Positions 27,065-41,790 of a stretch of DNA of 64,000 bases are shown piece after piece. Origin of the DNA: Hirudinaria manillensis (lineage: Eukaryota > Annelida > Clitellata > Hirudinida > Hirudinidae). How positions within the stretch are numbered: the stretch's first letter is position 1; every line of letters starts with the position of its first letter. The stretch covers positions 7,148,501 to 7,212,500 of the forward strand of contig CM067528.1 in assembly GCA_034509925.1 (NCBI GenBank), in the 5' to 3' direction. The notes under the pieces are model-generated. The model saw only the letters and a program-made list of their open reading frames with translations, ran no database searches and had not been told where the DNA came from. Position numbers and translations under genes: made by a program.

Positions 27065-28051
27065 AACCAACCACTCCTTTATTCGCCCCATCATTGCACA
27101 TTCCATTGTTCCATCCATCCCACTAAAAGTTCTTACAACACCAGCAATCACCGCTCAAGAAAGAAGAGTTGCCCAGCAAATGGATGAGCATTGTTAAGTG
27201 CTGCTCCTGGAAAGAAAAAGAAGCTCTAATGAAGAAGTTGCAATTCAAATGTTCTTCATTCATTCATCAAATTCTCCGTTCCTCGGTCCATCCATCCATC
27301 AAACAAAAAAATAGTTTTTGCCAAACGACCAACCCCATGTTCTGAGCTTCGTGTTCTTGAAACCTTGTGGACTCCTTCCTCAGCAATTTATCAATTTATC
27401 AATTTATCAATGTTCATTCCTATGTTCCTCTCTTCTCTCTTCAAAAGCGGGTCCCTGTCTTTAGATTAGTTGCATAATGAGCAAATGCATTTGTCATCAG
27501 CATTTCCAAATTGACGACTATGATCATGATCGTGACGGATAGGCCGTGATGATGACGACAACCCGGATGGTGTCGGTGGTGATGACGATGACACGCGTGG
27601 TAACAATGGTGACATCCATCCGTCGATCGGGCCACAATAGAATATTTTATCCTGCCATCAATTTCCAGGAGAGGTTCACGAAGTAGGAGGACTTGAAGGA
27701 GTTGATTGGAAAGATCCGTGATTTCCATCTCCGATGAGATCGACGTGGATTCTGCTGCCTCTATTTTTTTTTCTTCTTTATCTCTTCTTCCTCTTCCTCT
27801 TCTTCTTCCTCTTCTTCTTTTGACACGTGTTATTAGCGATGTCAACGTCCACTTGTTGTTTGTGACGTCAATTGTTTACGTCATCGTTTGCATTCTGTTT
27901 TGTGTTTTGTGTTTGATCTTCATTGGCCACTTGTACAATACTCAGAAGTAAGTAGTAAGAAATTTGTTATAATTTGCACAGAATTTAATCAGCAGTTGTT
28001 TGCTTAAATACACATTTGACGACTCGTTAATAGCCACATATTGCTATTACA

Positions 28052-28055
<4 letters not shown>
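27065..28055. other. Non-coding stretch with weak ORFs and a CRE site
   Basis: Overlapping open frames at 27441-27951 derive from GAT- and CTT-rich low complexity and lack recognisable domains. A perfect TGACGTCA is at 27862-27869, followed by a TACGTCA near 27876. Confidence 0.4.

Positions 28056-28111
<56 letters not shown>
28056..28111 (+). repeat. (ATT)n microsatellite
   Basis: A perfect ATT array of about 55 bp. Confidence 0.95.
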
Positions 28112-28349
28112 CCACTACATCTCAGACAGGCAGAATGATACGGTATCACTACTCGGATGATGCAGTATCCCTGCTATCAGAGTTCTCTTGGAGAGCATAA
28201 ATAAGGATGCCGTTGAGATTTTGGATGCTCCAAGAATTTGTCTCATACTCCTGTGAGGGTTGCAATGTACTATTATGGAGCATAAATCAAAGAAATTCAT
28301 ACGCTCCTACATACTTGAGGTGCTTCGATAGATTGGTGGGTGGAAGGGT

Positions 28350-28480
28350 GACAATGGATGGATGGATGGACGTGCGGGCATGCGGATGGATGGATGGATG
28401 GACGGGCGGACGGATGGATGAATGGATGCAAGCATGCATTGATGCATGGATGGATAGAGGGACGGATAGGTGGATGACTG
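28350..28480 (+). repeat. Degenerate GGAT-type tetranucleotide repeat
   Basis: ATGGATGG with many substitutions (GGAC, GGGC, GCAT); an old relative of the CATC array. Confidence 0.85.
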
Positions 28481-28489
28481 ATTGTTAAG

Positions 28490-29250
28490 CGAAACGCCAG
28501 ACAAACAAATGAGAAAGTCAATTTACGGACGAGTGTATTGCCCAATTATTGATTTTTCATTTGCAAAATTAATGTACACCCAACTCTGCATGTCGGTTCA
28601 AATGCTCATTGGTTCATTAATGTTGCTTCCATCATGTTGATGGTCGTTGTTATTCTGCAAAGAATTTTTACTTTTTACTTTTTCAATATATCATTTATTT
28701 ATAGTTCCAACATTATTTATTTTATATTAATTTTAAATAATAATGCTTTTAATAACTTTTAAAAAAAAAATTGGTAAAAAATATTCGATGCTTCAATTGT
28801 TTTAAAGGACTTTATGGGGCATAATTCTGGACTGGCAATGATTCTCTATGCACAGTCTGTTGAAACACATCGATGATCTTCTGACTTAAAGGTTTGACTT
28901 TTGCTTTTTTCTTTATTTAATCCATCACCACCAACATCATCACCATCACCATCATCCTCATCGTCGTCGTCGTCATCAGATCACAGATGAATTCAATCGA
29001 AACGGATGAGAATAACAATGGAAATTTATAATAAACAAATTTATGAACAGCAATAAGTAAATGGCACCGACCTGATTTCCCGACCAATAGCAATTAAGAT
29101 ATTGAGGTCACATCTCCTCCCAGAAGGAAATAAAGTTTCCAATGTGTGCTATCTGCGTTAAACGTTATTCGGCAGTTTCAAAATGATGGCCATTTTAAGA
29201 CTTTAACCGTCGTATAGAAAGTTGCACGCGGCTCAAATGCATTTTTATGC
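28490..29250. other. Non-coding stretch
   Basis: Contains a short CAT/CGT tract near 28925-28978 and otherwise nothing recognisable. Confidence 0.4.
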
Positions 29251-29393
29251 TTATATTATATTATATTATATTATATTATATTATATTATATTATATTATA
29301 TTATATTATATTATATTATATTATATTATATTATATTATATTATATTATATTATATTATATTATATTATATTATATTATATTATATTATATTA
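29251..29393 (+). repeat. (ATATT)n pentanucleotide array, about 28 units
   Basis: TATATTATATTA repeats without interruption for about 140 bp. Pentanucleotide arrays are otherwise absent from the window. Confidence 0.97.
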
Positions 29394-30649
29394 AACGATG
29401 AGGATGGATGTTCCCACCGGTGACCTGAATGAATTTGAGGAAGGAAAATTTATTCCATGGTTATTGCACACATTCCCTGCTGAAATGAATCTTCTGAATT
29501 TTAATTAGTTGCAAAGATTCAATTTCAACTAATCAGTTATTAATGAGTCTTGAACGTTCGATTGGAACTGATTAAATATTAATTAGCCGACAGGGTCCAA
29601 TTAAGTGATTAATTAATTATTAATTAGGTTCTACGTTTGTTCAAATATATTATTAATTAGTATTAAAAACATTCTTTTGAACGAAGGAGTCTTGCAATCA
29701 TTCGCCTCTCATTATTTTTCGCAATTTTTTACAATTAAATTTGAATATTTTTAAAACAAAACGAAATGCAGGGACACAGGGTTGTCATGGTGACCGGGTA
29801 AAAGTGAAATAATTTTCGCAATATTTACATTAAATAAATCAATCAATCAGTCGTGTTAATTACAGAAGTGTCTATGTACGAGTAATACGTTTGCATGTAA
29901 TAGTAAACCAATTAGTAAATGTATTGGAATAAACGTTTCGATGTATTTTCTTTTACAAATGCCATTGAAATAGAAAATAAAATTCTGGAGTTTCCTACGA
30001 AATCGATTACGTTGGAGGATTAGTTCTGGCTGATGTCAAGAGCTCCTTTGATTGATGGATGAAAGGGTGTTGATCCAAAGATGTTATTTCAATTGTCTTC
30101 ATTTTACCAAAACAAAAAAGAAAGATTATAAAGCTAGTCGTAATCAACTTATAATTTTACGCTTTATGATTTTAATGCAATCAAAATAAATAAATAAATA
30201 AAATTAAAGAAACATATTTTAAAAAAAGTTACTGTGCTGAATGCACGAATCTACTCCATTCCAAATGAAGCAGGCAGCAATTGATAAATTAGCATGGATG
30301 TGGTTCATAGCATGACAGACGTTAAAAGTTAAAAGATGGACTTTGATAAGATAATTTGATGATTTGATAATTTCAAGAGGTGAGAAACTAAGACATCCCA
30401 AGACCATCCATCGACCGAAAGAGCTCCATTAGCATACAAAGCACCCGGGTTTGTTAGAATCGGCCGATAAACCTCCGGGCTTAATTGAGCGCCTTTATCA
30501 CGTGACAGAATCTTGATAGATTTAAACTCCTCTCACCAATCGACCTCATCTCTCCTCATAGACGAGAGACTTTCCCTCAATTTGCTTCGAGACAGGCATT
30601 GAAAAACGAAGGAAATAACTTTTTATCCCCTTCTTAATCCAGCCTAGCA
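29394..30649. other. Intergenic stretch, 5' flank of the DCST-family gene
   Basis: No exon seen. An E-box in the palindrome TCACGTGA lies at 30498-30505, about 145 bp upstream of the DCST start codon, in a locally G+C-richer stretch that probably holds the promoter and 5' UTR. Confidence 0.4.
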
Positions 30650-33600
30650 ATGTCCAGCATCCAGCCGGACTTAACGGAATTCTCCTACCAACTGCAGGAC
30701 GAGTCCAGATTATCTGCTCTGTGCTCAAACGATGTCGTCGTCTATTGCAGCGGAAGTAGCGTCGAATGCGTTGCCATGGAGCCCTGGTCGAACGACGAGA
30801 CTCGACTCCACGGATTGGAAAATTCCGAGAAGAACGAAACCCTCGAGAGAGCCATCAAGTCGAACTTGGAAGATTCCAGAATCTCCGTGGTGTCGGAAAA
30901 TCCAGGTTTCGACAACAGTATCGGACCGTGTCGCCTGTGCTCTCGTTGTTCGTGTTGTCTCGACGACCGGAAAGCCAAAAGTTGTTCCGAGTGGAGCGCT
31001 AGGAACGAATCCCAGGCGAAAGGGCTTCGAGTGATCCCAGCGGAATGCTTCGACCTACTCAACCACGACTCTGGTCGTAGGATTCCTTTCGTTCGCGGCT
31101 CGACGGAATCGTCTCAAACGGAGAGGAAGTCGACCAGAAAAGCGACAGCCTTTCTCAGCGAGACGAGCAATCAGTCGAACGTCTTCCTCTTCAACGAAAA
31201 GACAAACGAAAACCTTCTCGTAAGAATATCGCTTTCCATGACGATAGGAAGTCTGTTTGCCGCTTTGACATTCCTCTGGCTGTACCTGATGAACCCGGAA
31301 TTGAACTTCATAGTCGCTGGTCTCGTTTCGTTCGCGACGCTCGTCTTGACCTTTGGCATCGTATTCAAATCCATCTTCGTTCGATGCGTGTCTTCGATTC
31401 TTCTTCCTTCCGTGGCAACAGGAGGTGGAAGACTCTGCTTGGTGCTCCTCGTGCTAGGTTAACATTTCTTTAATGATTAATTGATTACAAAATATTTTAT
31501 TAAATAATTAATTATATAATATATTATACTGTTACATAATTATAAAATAACTATTTTAAAAATATAAAATACAAAAAAACAAAATAATAATGATTTTAAT
31601 TAGTAAATTAATCAAATACTTTAATAGTCACAAGCTTGATTGCTTTAATAGATAACAGGCCGATCAGTTAATAGTTGACGCAGTGATTGCTTTAATAATT
31701 AATGAAGTTAAGCATTTTGTGAATTGGGTTAATAATTAGTATTCATAGTTAAATGCTAATAATGTAATAACACTGCTCATCGTATGCTTTAAATGCTAAA
31801 TAACAAATTAATATATTTATATTTATTATATATTCTTATGTAATTATGTAACATAATATTAACAACCATAAATATTAAATTAGTGACCTTTAAATTTATA
31901 TCAAATAATTTCATACTAATATCAAATAATAAAATGTTTAATTTAATATTTAATATTCGAAAATTCCTTTCACCACGAATCCTGAGAAGTACTCAAGTAT
32001 GCGACACAACACGTGTACTTGATCCTCGGTGCAAACATTGATTATGGCATTTATTTTTCAATCGTAATTATTTTATCTCGGTAAATGTCGATTCATTCAA
32101 TATTCAACATTTAAACCAATATTTATTAAATCGTTAATAATTTATAATATATCATTTATATAAATGTTTTTTTAATTTGTTAATAATTTATCAATGTCGG
32201 TATTTATTAATGTAAACATTTTAGGGAAGTCTTTGAAACCTAAAATGCAATTTGAGCCACAATAATTTGATTTTAAATTTATCTAGCGCGTTTCTTTTAA
32301 TTTGATTAAATTATAACGTACCTCATGTAAAATAATTTATTTCACGACTTGATTTAAAAATAGATGTTTCAGTTCAACTAAAAATAAGATTAACTTACTC
32401 GTTCACTCAAGGATCCGAGATTTAATTAAATATTTCTATTAAATAACTCATTAACATAATCCTTAATTCATTCACTCGAGCATCTGTTAATTTATTATTT
32501 TTTGTTTTAATTTATTGTTTTACAAGCAATCAACTGAATCAAAACTGATGAATGCAGAATTTCTTGTCTCCTCGTCATTGGAATGGATTCATGAATCTCA
32601 AATTCAGCGCGAAGATTCCTTTTCATTCATCCAAAAACTCTTGGGAATCCAGCGAGTTCTTTGGGCAGATGCGATTTTTTTTATTAAAATTTATTTAACC
32701 GTTTAAATTGTTATTTTGATCGTTGCGAATATGTGACAATATGTGACAAGATGGCCAGGAACAAACAAATGTACCAGTAAATGTGGCATCAAATTTGAGC
32801 TCGACTAATCAGATTGAAATTTCTGACGATTTAAAAAATGCTAACAAAGTACAAAAAGTACTGCAATGTAATTAATAATATTTATGCAAATATAAAACAA
32901 TATAACTACAATTCACATTATTAAATATTTACATTTAAAACAATAGTTGTTTTTTTTTAAATATTTTATTTAAGGCGTCCATTCCTTGTCTCCTCTCGTC
33001 AATCATTCTAAACATCGAATTAAAATAAAATAAGCGAATTGCAATCTTTAACAGAACCGTCAACATTATCATCATAGTCGTCATCATCGTCATCGTCATC
33101 ATCATCTTCATCATCATCATCCAGTTTGGTTCATCAGGTTTTAACCCAGGAAAACATTGATTAAAAGTGATTAATCACGGAAAAAATTCCTGCCTCGAAA
33201 GGTGAGGAGGATTTCAAAGGTTGAACAGCGACAGGGGATCATTTATTAAAATAATTTATGTAAAAATTTTATAGAAATAATTTAGAAAAATATAATGCAA
33301 TAATTTATATAATTTATTTAATTAATATGAAAAGCTATTATAATTAATTTATATCATAACTTACTATAAATATTATTTATTAATAATTATAATTTATGAA
33401 TTTATTTAATTTAATTATTTATTTATTTATTAGAAAAACTGAAGACTGATACACGGCAAACTACGTGCTCTCGCGAGCTGTTTATAAGTCACGAGGTCGA
33501 AAGATTTATGTATTTATAAAGCTATTTATAGATCACTCCTTCATGTTATTTATAACTCACATGTTGAAGGAATATTTTCAAACAAACAGAAACCATGTAT

Positions 33601-35318
33601 AACTCATCTGCTAGAGGTAATTACGTGAAGTTACGTGAAAATATTATTAATAAATAAATAAATTAATTAATTAATTAAATAAATAAACAGATGAACAAAT
33701 AAAAAAAAAACAAATATATAATTAAATTACCTGTTGAATGTCTTTATAAATCAGCAGATGTTTATAAATCGTGTCTCAAATAAGGGTCTGCCTCGTGGTC
33801 CCCTGTTTTGATTGGCTCAGTAAACGTTTGTTTACGATTGTCTGAGTTTCATCAACTCTGTCATAAAGATGACGTCTCTTCAATGGTTCTTGATATTGTG
33901 ACGTGTTTATTAAATAATAATTTATTTTTAACTAATAATTGGTACAATATAATTATATTTACACAATATATTTAATTTATTAATTTGATAAATCTTTAAT
34001 AATCTTTACGAATGATGAATGGTTTTTTTTTTGTTAAAACTACTTCGATCAACATTGCAGCCTCTTGTTCTTTCTTTTCAATCCCTGTTAAGTCACTCCA
34101 AATCATTGTTTTCATACAAACCATGTCCTACAAACTCATAAACAAATTGAACAACTTTGCAACTTTTCTTCACGCAATTTAAATTAATTAAAAATAAATC
34201 CGACTTTATGGTTTATCGATTTAAATATTTATCAGTTTAAACATAAAGCAATGTTTAAAATATTTGAAATAAGAGCTTTCACTGGTCCTAAATCCCGATG
34301 AACATTATGGACCTCGTGAACACGTTCACCATAAATTAGCGTAAGTCATAAAAGGAAGGTAACAAATTTCTTTATTTAATGGATTTCTCATTAATATCAC
34401 TTGTCAGTTGCATTATTATTTTACTAATTTATATTAATATAAATAAATTATTTATAATAATATATTAATATAATGTACATTTTTATTATTTAGTATTTTA
34501 TATATTATTTAATATATGTATTTAAAAATATTTATTATTGGTAAATGGTCATGCAAAACAAGCGCAATAAACTTCTACTTTTACGAAAATTCTAGTTTTC
34601 TACTTAAAATGTTTGATGAGAATACCATATTTATTTATTGTATTTATTTGTTAATAATATATTTTACAATATTTATTTATTTATGTATTTGTATATATAC
34701 AATATATATATATATATATTTATTTGTTCATAATATATTTTTTAAATTTCCATCACAAATGCTTCATTGTTCACTTGAAGAATTTCATTTTGCATTTTCA
34801 ATATCCTTTTATTTGCTTTCAGTCAACATTTGGAGACTTTAAAAACTGAGAAATCAATTTCAAAATAGCTGATATTTGAAGCAATTTAAATCCAAAATAC
34901 TCGCATAATGATTGATTTAAAGCTTGCAATATCAACTGCTTGAAATATCATAAAGTTGCTGGAGATTTTCAATCTCTGAAATATTTATTATAATTTATTA
35001 TTAATAATTTATTTCGGCATAAAATAAAAACCAAGTCTTTTGATGTGCGTCCTTCACATGCGTGGTTCCCGCCAGAAATGAATGTCTTCAGAGATTCTGG
35101 GGTTTTCCAGTTATTATTTGTCAATCAATGGAAACACAAGAAGCCAGTCACGTTTTGTTCCTCATCGACCACGTGATCGATCCAACGGGGACAGCGGTTT
35201 TCATCAGCCTGGCATGTTGTATTTGTTTACTGCTTAGTACTGCCTAGGCTGCCATTATTATTATTATAGTGATAATGTTATAATAATACTGATACAACAA
35301 CAACAATAATGATAATAA

Positions 35319-35369
<51 letters not shown>

Positions 35370-36017
35370 GTTCCAGTGCGAGGCAATTATTTTCCAACAA
35401 GACTTTTCAATTGCCAAAGAGAAGTTTTTCGGTTCTTTTTAATTCAAAATTTGAAATAATTTTTGAACAATTATATTAATTCCACGGCATGGAATTTATT
35501 AAAAATTTCATATTTATTTTTCCTTTGTCTCGAAATTCTTGTAGCGACGAACAAATGCTTTGCTCGAAGAACTATGAAACATTTACAATGGTTTGTACGA
35601 GTCTTACTCAAAATGTCGTCACTGACACAACTGATAGAACTGATTGAACCGATGCAACTGATATTTTTAAAATAAATAACCATCCACAAATATGTATTTC
35701 TACCTTTGCAATACATTTCTATGCATCCGTTACAAACATGGCTCATCACTTGTTCATACGCTTTTAAGTTTTTTCTTTAACTTTTACCAGGCTCATTTTG
35801 CCATCGTAAAAACCCGACGATCGACTTGAAATGCTAATTAACATTTTAATAATTTACATTTTAATAAATTTAAATTTTAGCAATTAATTTATATTTTAAT
35901 AATTAATTCATGTTCTATTAATATGTACGAACAAACTTTTGCAGTTTCTCTCTCGAAATCAGGGCCACCATGTTGCATAAGTTATGTTATCATGTTTTAT
36001 GTTATCCCAAATAAATG

Positions 36018-36048
<31 letters not shown>

Positions 36049-36922
36049 TGTCATTTTAATCTTGCAAGTGGTCTGGTTATATCAAGTTATATAAGTTACA
36101 GCAATGTTACTGCTGTTTTACTTTACAATTATTTTCCTTCAAATTTAAGCAAAATATATATTCATATATCATAAATGAAATATGTAAATAATTAAATTAT
36201 AGAAATAAATAAATAGATATATATATATACATATATACTCATTTACATATACATATATGATCATTTCTTAAAGTGGAAGGCACATAAATAAATGCCTCAT
36301 AAATAATTATTCCACTCTTTATTAATTCCTGATCCTCGGATATCACAGCTGACAACTGCTTGCCAAGTTGGAGATTAATTGGAGATTAATTAGAGATTAA
36401 GAGTTATTTATTTTAATTAAATCGGGGATTAATTTTAATTCTTCCTCGGCATTCAATTTATCAAAAAATTACTTGTCTTCTCATCTACGAGGAATATTCT
36501 ATCATCACATCATAATAACACCATACCATCATATCACATCACCACAACTTCACAACGTCATCACTTCATCGCATAAGCCTATCACAATCTCATGATTAAC
36601 TTCCAAGATCCAACAATTGCAATCCACACCTGGATTCACCTGAAATGAAATAAATATTTATTTTTTTTAATGACTCGTAAATGCTCAGCAGTAGCGAATT
36701 AATTTATTTAGAAATGGTTAAACAAATGACATCGACTGAATGGATAAAGAACAATAATTATTTTATTTATAACGAGGAATAAAAAAAAATTAAAATCTTT
36801 TGAGATGCCATGTTGATCTCTAATTATTTGGTAATGAGAATGAGTGAGTGCAGGTCTGAGGCATATTACTAATTGTACTAAGTTTCTATAATAATATTTT
36901 AAATAATTTATTTATATATTTA

Positions 36923-36953
<31 letters not shown>

Positions 36954-39900
36954 TGTTTATTCACAATCACGGCCTCCGCCGGAAAACAGTGACCCCAGGT
37001 CCCAACAAGGGATCACAGGCAGTCACAACACATCAAGCACAAATAAAATAAAAACAGAAAAACAGTCATGAACAAACAGAAACAACAAGCAAAAGTCCAA
37101 AACTTAAACCAAGTAATTCAATTATACACGCAGCAAAAGTCCTAAACCCAAACAAAGTAATTCAATTATACACGCAGCTATATACAGTTATATACAAAAT
37201 CCAAATCATTGTCAGTTCAATATTCTTCTTAATATATGTGCTGTCCCACACAGAGCGATTTTCTGCGCCTCAAGAGGAGATGGATTTCCAGGGATGAGAT
37301 CCAGGTAATCTTTAAATTTCTTTGATGTCATTCCTAATGCACCAATAACCACTGGTATTACCTGAGATCTCACACCCCACATTCTTTGGATTTCAATCTG
37401 TAGGTCTTTATACTTTGTTAATTTTTCCATCTCCTTCCGAGGCACATTCACATCATCCGGGACAGCAATATCAATTATTAGACAGTTTCTTCTCTTCTTA
37501 TCGTGGTAAATCAGGTCGGGTCTGTTGGCAGGGACTGTTCTATCAGTTATTATTGGGTAATCCCACATCAACACCCCATGGTCGAACTTTGTAATTCCAT
37601 TTGGTGTATGTTCGTACCATGTGGTGGTCAGTGGGATTCCGCATTCCCTGCCGATTCTCCAATGAATATACCTGGCAACTCTGTTATGCCTCTCTAAATA
37701 TTCCGTTGCAGCCAGCATACTACATCCTGATACCAAATGGCTAATGCTTTCAATATGCTGATGGCACATTCTACATAAGCCATCAGCATCTTGATGCAAA
37801 ATCATCTTTTTAAAATACTTTGTTTGTAGGGCCTGGTCTTGTGCTGCAATTATCAGACTTTCTGTTTCGGCTTTCAAATCACTCTTTCTGAGCCATTGCA
37901 CACTTGATTCGCTATCTATGTTTGCATTGTGAAGATTTTTGATGAATTGGCCATGCAGAGGTTTCCCTGTAATTCTTTTTAACTTTTCTGTTTCCAGGGC
38001 ATTTTTGAATTCTTTTCCTAGATGTCCTTTTGTGACATTCAATTTATATTTCAATTTAATTTTACTTGTTTCTGTCTGCAGGGAAAATTTTTTTCTAGAT
38101 TCATCCCATTTTCTTACCAATTGAATCAATCTTCCATCTGCTGCTGCAATATATTCTCCCAGGTTGAGGATGCTTTGTTGATATGCCGATAACAGTTCAA
38201 TTATGCCTCTACCCCCATTATTCCTTTTCACATACAGTCTGTCAATATCTGCTCCTGGGTGGTGCATTCCATTCATAGTTAGTATTTTTCTGGTTTTTCT
38301 ATCACACTTTTCTACTTCTGATTTTACCCATGGAATTATTCCAAATCCATATGCAAAAACTGGTACTGCAAAACTATTAATTGCTGTTGTCTTATTTTTG
38401 GCACTAAGCTGAGTTTTAAGGATTTTTCTTATTCGACTGTAATATTCCCTTTTTACCTTTTCTTTCATCAATTTGTTATTTAATCCATCCCGTTCCTCCA
38501 TTCCAAGGTATTTATACATCTCCTGTATCTCGAGAGATTTAATTTCTTCTTTTCCATCATCCATGAGTTCAATGCCTTTTGTGACAACAGGTTGTCCATG
38601 TTTTATTTCAATTGTTGCACATTTTTCAATTCCAAATTCCATGCATATGTCTTTGCTGAATATTTCTACAACTCGTATAACTTTTTGCATATCTTCATGT
38701 TCAGATGTAAATATCTTTAAATCATCCATATAGAACAAGTGACTAATTTGTTCTTTGTGTATTCTATATCCCAGTCCAGTTCTATTAATTAAATTAGATA
38801 GTGGAATTAATGCTATACAAAACAATAAAGGTGATAATGAGTCTCCTTGAAATATTCCTCGATTTATTCCTATTGTTGTTGTTTCAATGTCACCACCGTT
38901 ATGTCTTAGAGTCATTCTTGTTTTCCATTTCAACATTGACTGAGCAATAAACTGAACTATAACATCATTAACATGATAAATCTGCAGAGCTCGAATAATC
39001 CATGAGTGAGGGATACTGTCAAATGCTTTTCTGTAGTCGATCCAAGCAATATTTAAATTCTTTTTAAATTTCTGAGAGTTTTGAACTACCATCTGACTAA
39101 TAAGTAACTGATCTTTGCATCCTCGGGATCCTTTTCTACATCCTTTTTGTTCTTCTGGCAGAATGCTGTTACTTTGGAAGTGGTTGTATATTCTTTTTGA
39201 TATAGCTGCTGTTAATATTTTATATGTTGTTGGCAGGCATGTGATGGGTCTGTAATTCTTTGCTTTAGACGTCTCCTGTGATTTTGGCAGCAAATATGTA
39301 ATTCCTTCTGTCAGCCAAGTTGGTATCTTAGATGGTTCCTTCATTATTTCATTGTAAGCATCTGTTAAGTGTTTATGTAGAGCCGTTAACTTTTTAAACC
39401 AGAAGTTGTGAATTTTATCTATGCCTGGACTTTTCCAATTATGTGACTGATTAATTATACCACTGATTTCTTCAACTTGAAAATCCATCCATTCATATGC
39501 ATTTAAATTTGCATGTATTTCTTCTTCATATTTAATCCACTCTGCATCAGAATTATAATGTGTTTCCTTTTCTAAGATGTTTCTCCAAAATGTATCGACT
39601 GTATTTAATTTAGGTGCATCTACTATTTCAATCTGCTTCGAACTAATGCTTCTGTAAAATTTCTTGGTATCATTACGAAACATTCTGTTTTGATGGTATT
39701 GTTCACTTCTTTTACTGTACCTTCTTAGTCTCTGAGCTTTCGCCTGCAGTTTCATTGTGACATCTTGTTCAAGTTCATTAATTTGGTTTAAGGACATTGT
39801 GTTCATCCCCATCTGTTTCTTGTGATCCAGATTTCCATTTTTAAATTCCTTTATCATAGATAATTGTTTTCTGTATCTGTTTATTGTTTTCTGGATTCTC

Positions 39901-41790
39901 ATCTTCCAGTTAGCAACTTTAAATCTCGCAGCAACACGTTTTCTTTCAAATTTTTCACCTGCAATCAGAGATGCCACTGTATACACTAATTCATTTATCT
40001 TTGTCAAGTCTAAAGTCATTTCTGTTGAAACTTTGAGGAGTATTTGATTTGCTAGTTTTATTGTCTCTTCAGCTTGTCTTGGGCTTGTAATTTTATTCAA
40101 GTTTTTCCTCTCATGTATTTTAATCATCTTGATCTGATTGAATTTTGAGATTAATTTATTTTCAGCTTCTATCATTTCTTCTGATTTCAACTCTCTGGTC
40201 AATAAACTTTCTTGTCCTGAGTCTGCTTGGTGTTGTTTGTAGATCAAATTTTCCTGCTGAGAATTTGAGTCATCTTCACCCTGACATACCTCTGATCCAC
40301 AAATTTGTTCCACATCTAAGTCTGAGCCTCTGAGTTTTCGCTTCACATCTTCATCAATTTCTACTAAATCAAATTCTGAAAGTTTCTTCTCTTTTAAAAT
40401 ATATCTTCTATGATTGCTCAGATTGTTTGGATTCATGCCTGGGAATATTTCAGGATTTCTGCTTCTCCAGATGTTGTAGGTAGCTATTGTTACATTGCCG
40501 TTGTTTGATTCCTTTGCGAAATAATATGACCAGATTACATCTTTATACTGTTCGTTTGTCCATTTCTGTCTTCTTTTATTTACACATTTCACATCATCAT
40601 TAATTTTATTTTCATTTTTCATCATCATGTTTTTCTCCAGAGAGAATGCAAGATTGTCTTTAATTTCATTTTCAATGCTATCTTTTTTTCTTGAGTCATT
40701 TGCCTTAATCAATTTCAAATTCTGTGGCTTCTCATGTCTATCAGCTTTATTAATGCTTAACTCTTGCAAGTCTATAAATTCTGTTTCTTGATCAGGACCA
40801 CATGGAATGAACCTGGTGTTCCTCTTATTTTATATATAAATCTGTCGGCTTCTCCAGTCTTGGCTTTTTCTTCTTTAGCTTTTTCAATCAACTTTTTACA
40901 ACTTTGTCTATCTTCAATTGACAAATCATGACTGACAATTAATTTCTTGAACTTCATTAGACCTTTCAGTTTATAACAACTTTCAAGTATCATGTTTTTA
41001 AGGCTGAAGTTGTAAAACTTTACAATCATGGGTCTATCTTTACCTTCAATTTTCTTTCCAATTCTGTTCATTTGCAAAACATCTTTTTGATAATCAAATT
41101 CAATATCAAATGCTTTTAACAATTCTGTCAGAAATTCCTTGTCATTACTTTTTTGGTCAGACATACTCTCTTTCAAGTTGTAGAAAACAAGATTGTTCTT
41201 TCTTTGCTCCCTGTCTTCTTTTATTTCAGTTGCAGTCTTTGTTTTGATAACTGAGTCTTGAACTGATTTCACATTTCTGTTCATTTCTTGGACATTGGTT
41301 TTAAATAAATCAGTCCATTTTTCTGTTTCCTTTACCTTGTCCATACTTATTTCATTCAACTTGTTGCCAAATTGTTTGAATTCCGCATTTAATTTGTCCA
41401 ACTGAAGTTTCCAGTCTTTCATCTCATTCATTTGTTTTTGGATCATACTTTCGTGTGCTGTTCTTTCTTCTAACATTGATTTGATTTGAGCAATATCCTT
41501 GGTTATGTTTTCAATGTTTTCGTCAACTTGATAACATTCTACAATTTTTTTCAGCACGTCTACATTTTCTTTTACACATTTATCACAGATGTGTAGTCCG
41601 ATCATAGATGCCGAAGCCGCTATTTCCTTTCTAATTCGGACCGCGTCCGTCATTTCAACTTTTTTCGAGTGTGGCGTATAAAAGTAATAAATTTATTAAA
41701 ATTTATATCGATAATATACGCTAAAACAATCGAATATTAATGAAGTGCGCTGCAGAGATCAGCACGTATGAGCGTTAATAGAATTATTCT

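Noticed and set aside
26326..27187. Long open frames rich in His-Pro-Ser-Ile (plus) and Trp-Met-Asp-Gly (minus)
   Set aside because: They are translations of the perfect CATC array, open in every frame on both strands; no domain or splice evidence.
27441..27951. Arg/Lys-rich minus ORF and hydrophobic plus ORF
   Set aside because: Largely CTT/GAA and GAT/CAT low complexity read in opposite directions; no conserved block.
30732..31062. Alternative-frame ORFs over DCST exon 1
   Set aside because: Shadows of the real 269-codon exon in a G+C-richer stretch.
37503..40333. Short plus-strand ORFs across the LINE
   Set aside because: Antisense shadows of ORF2.
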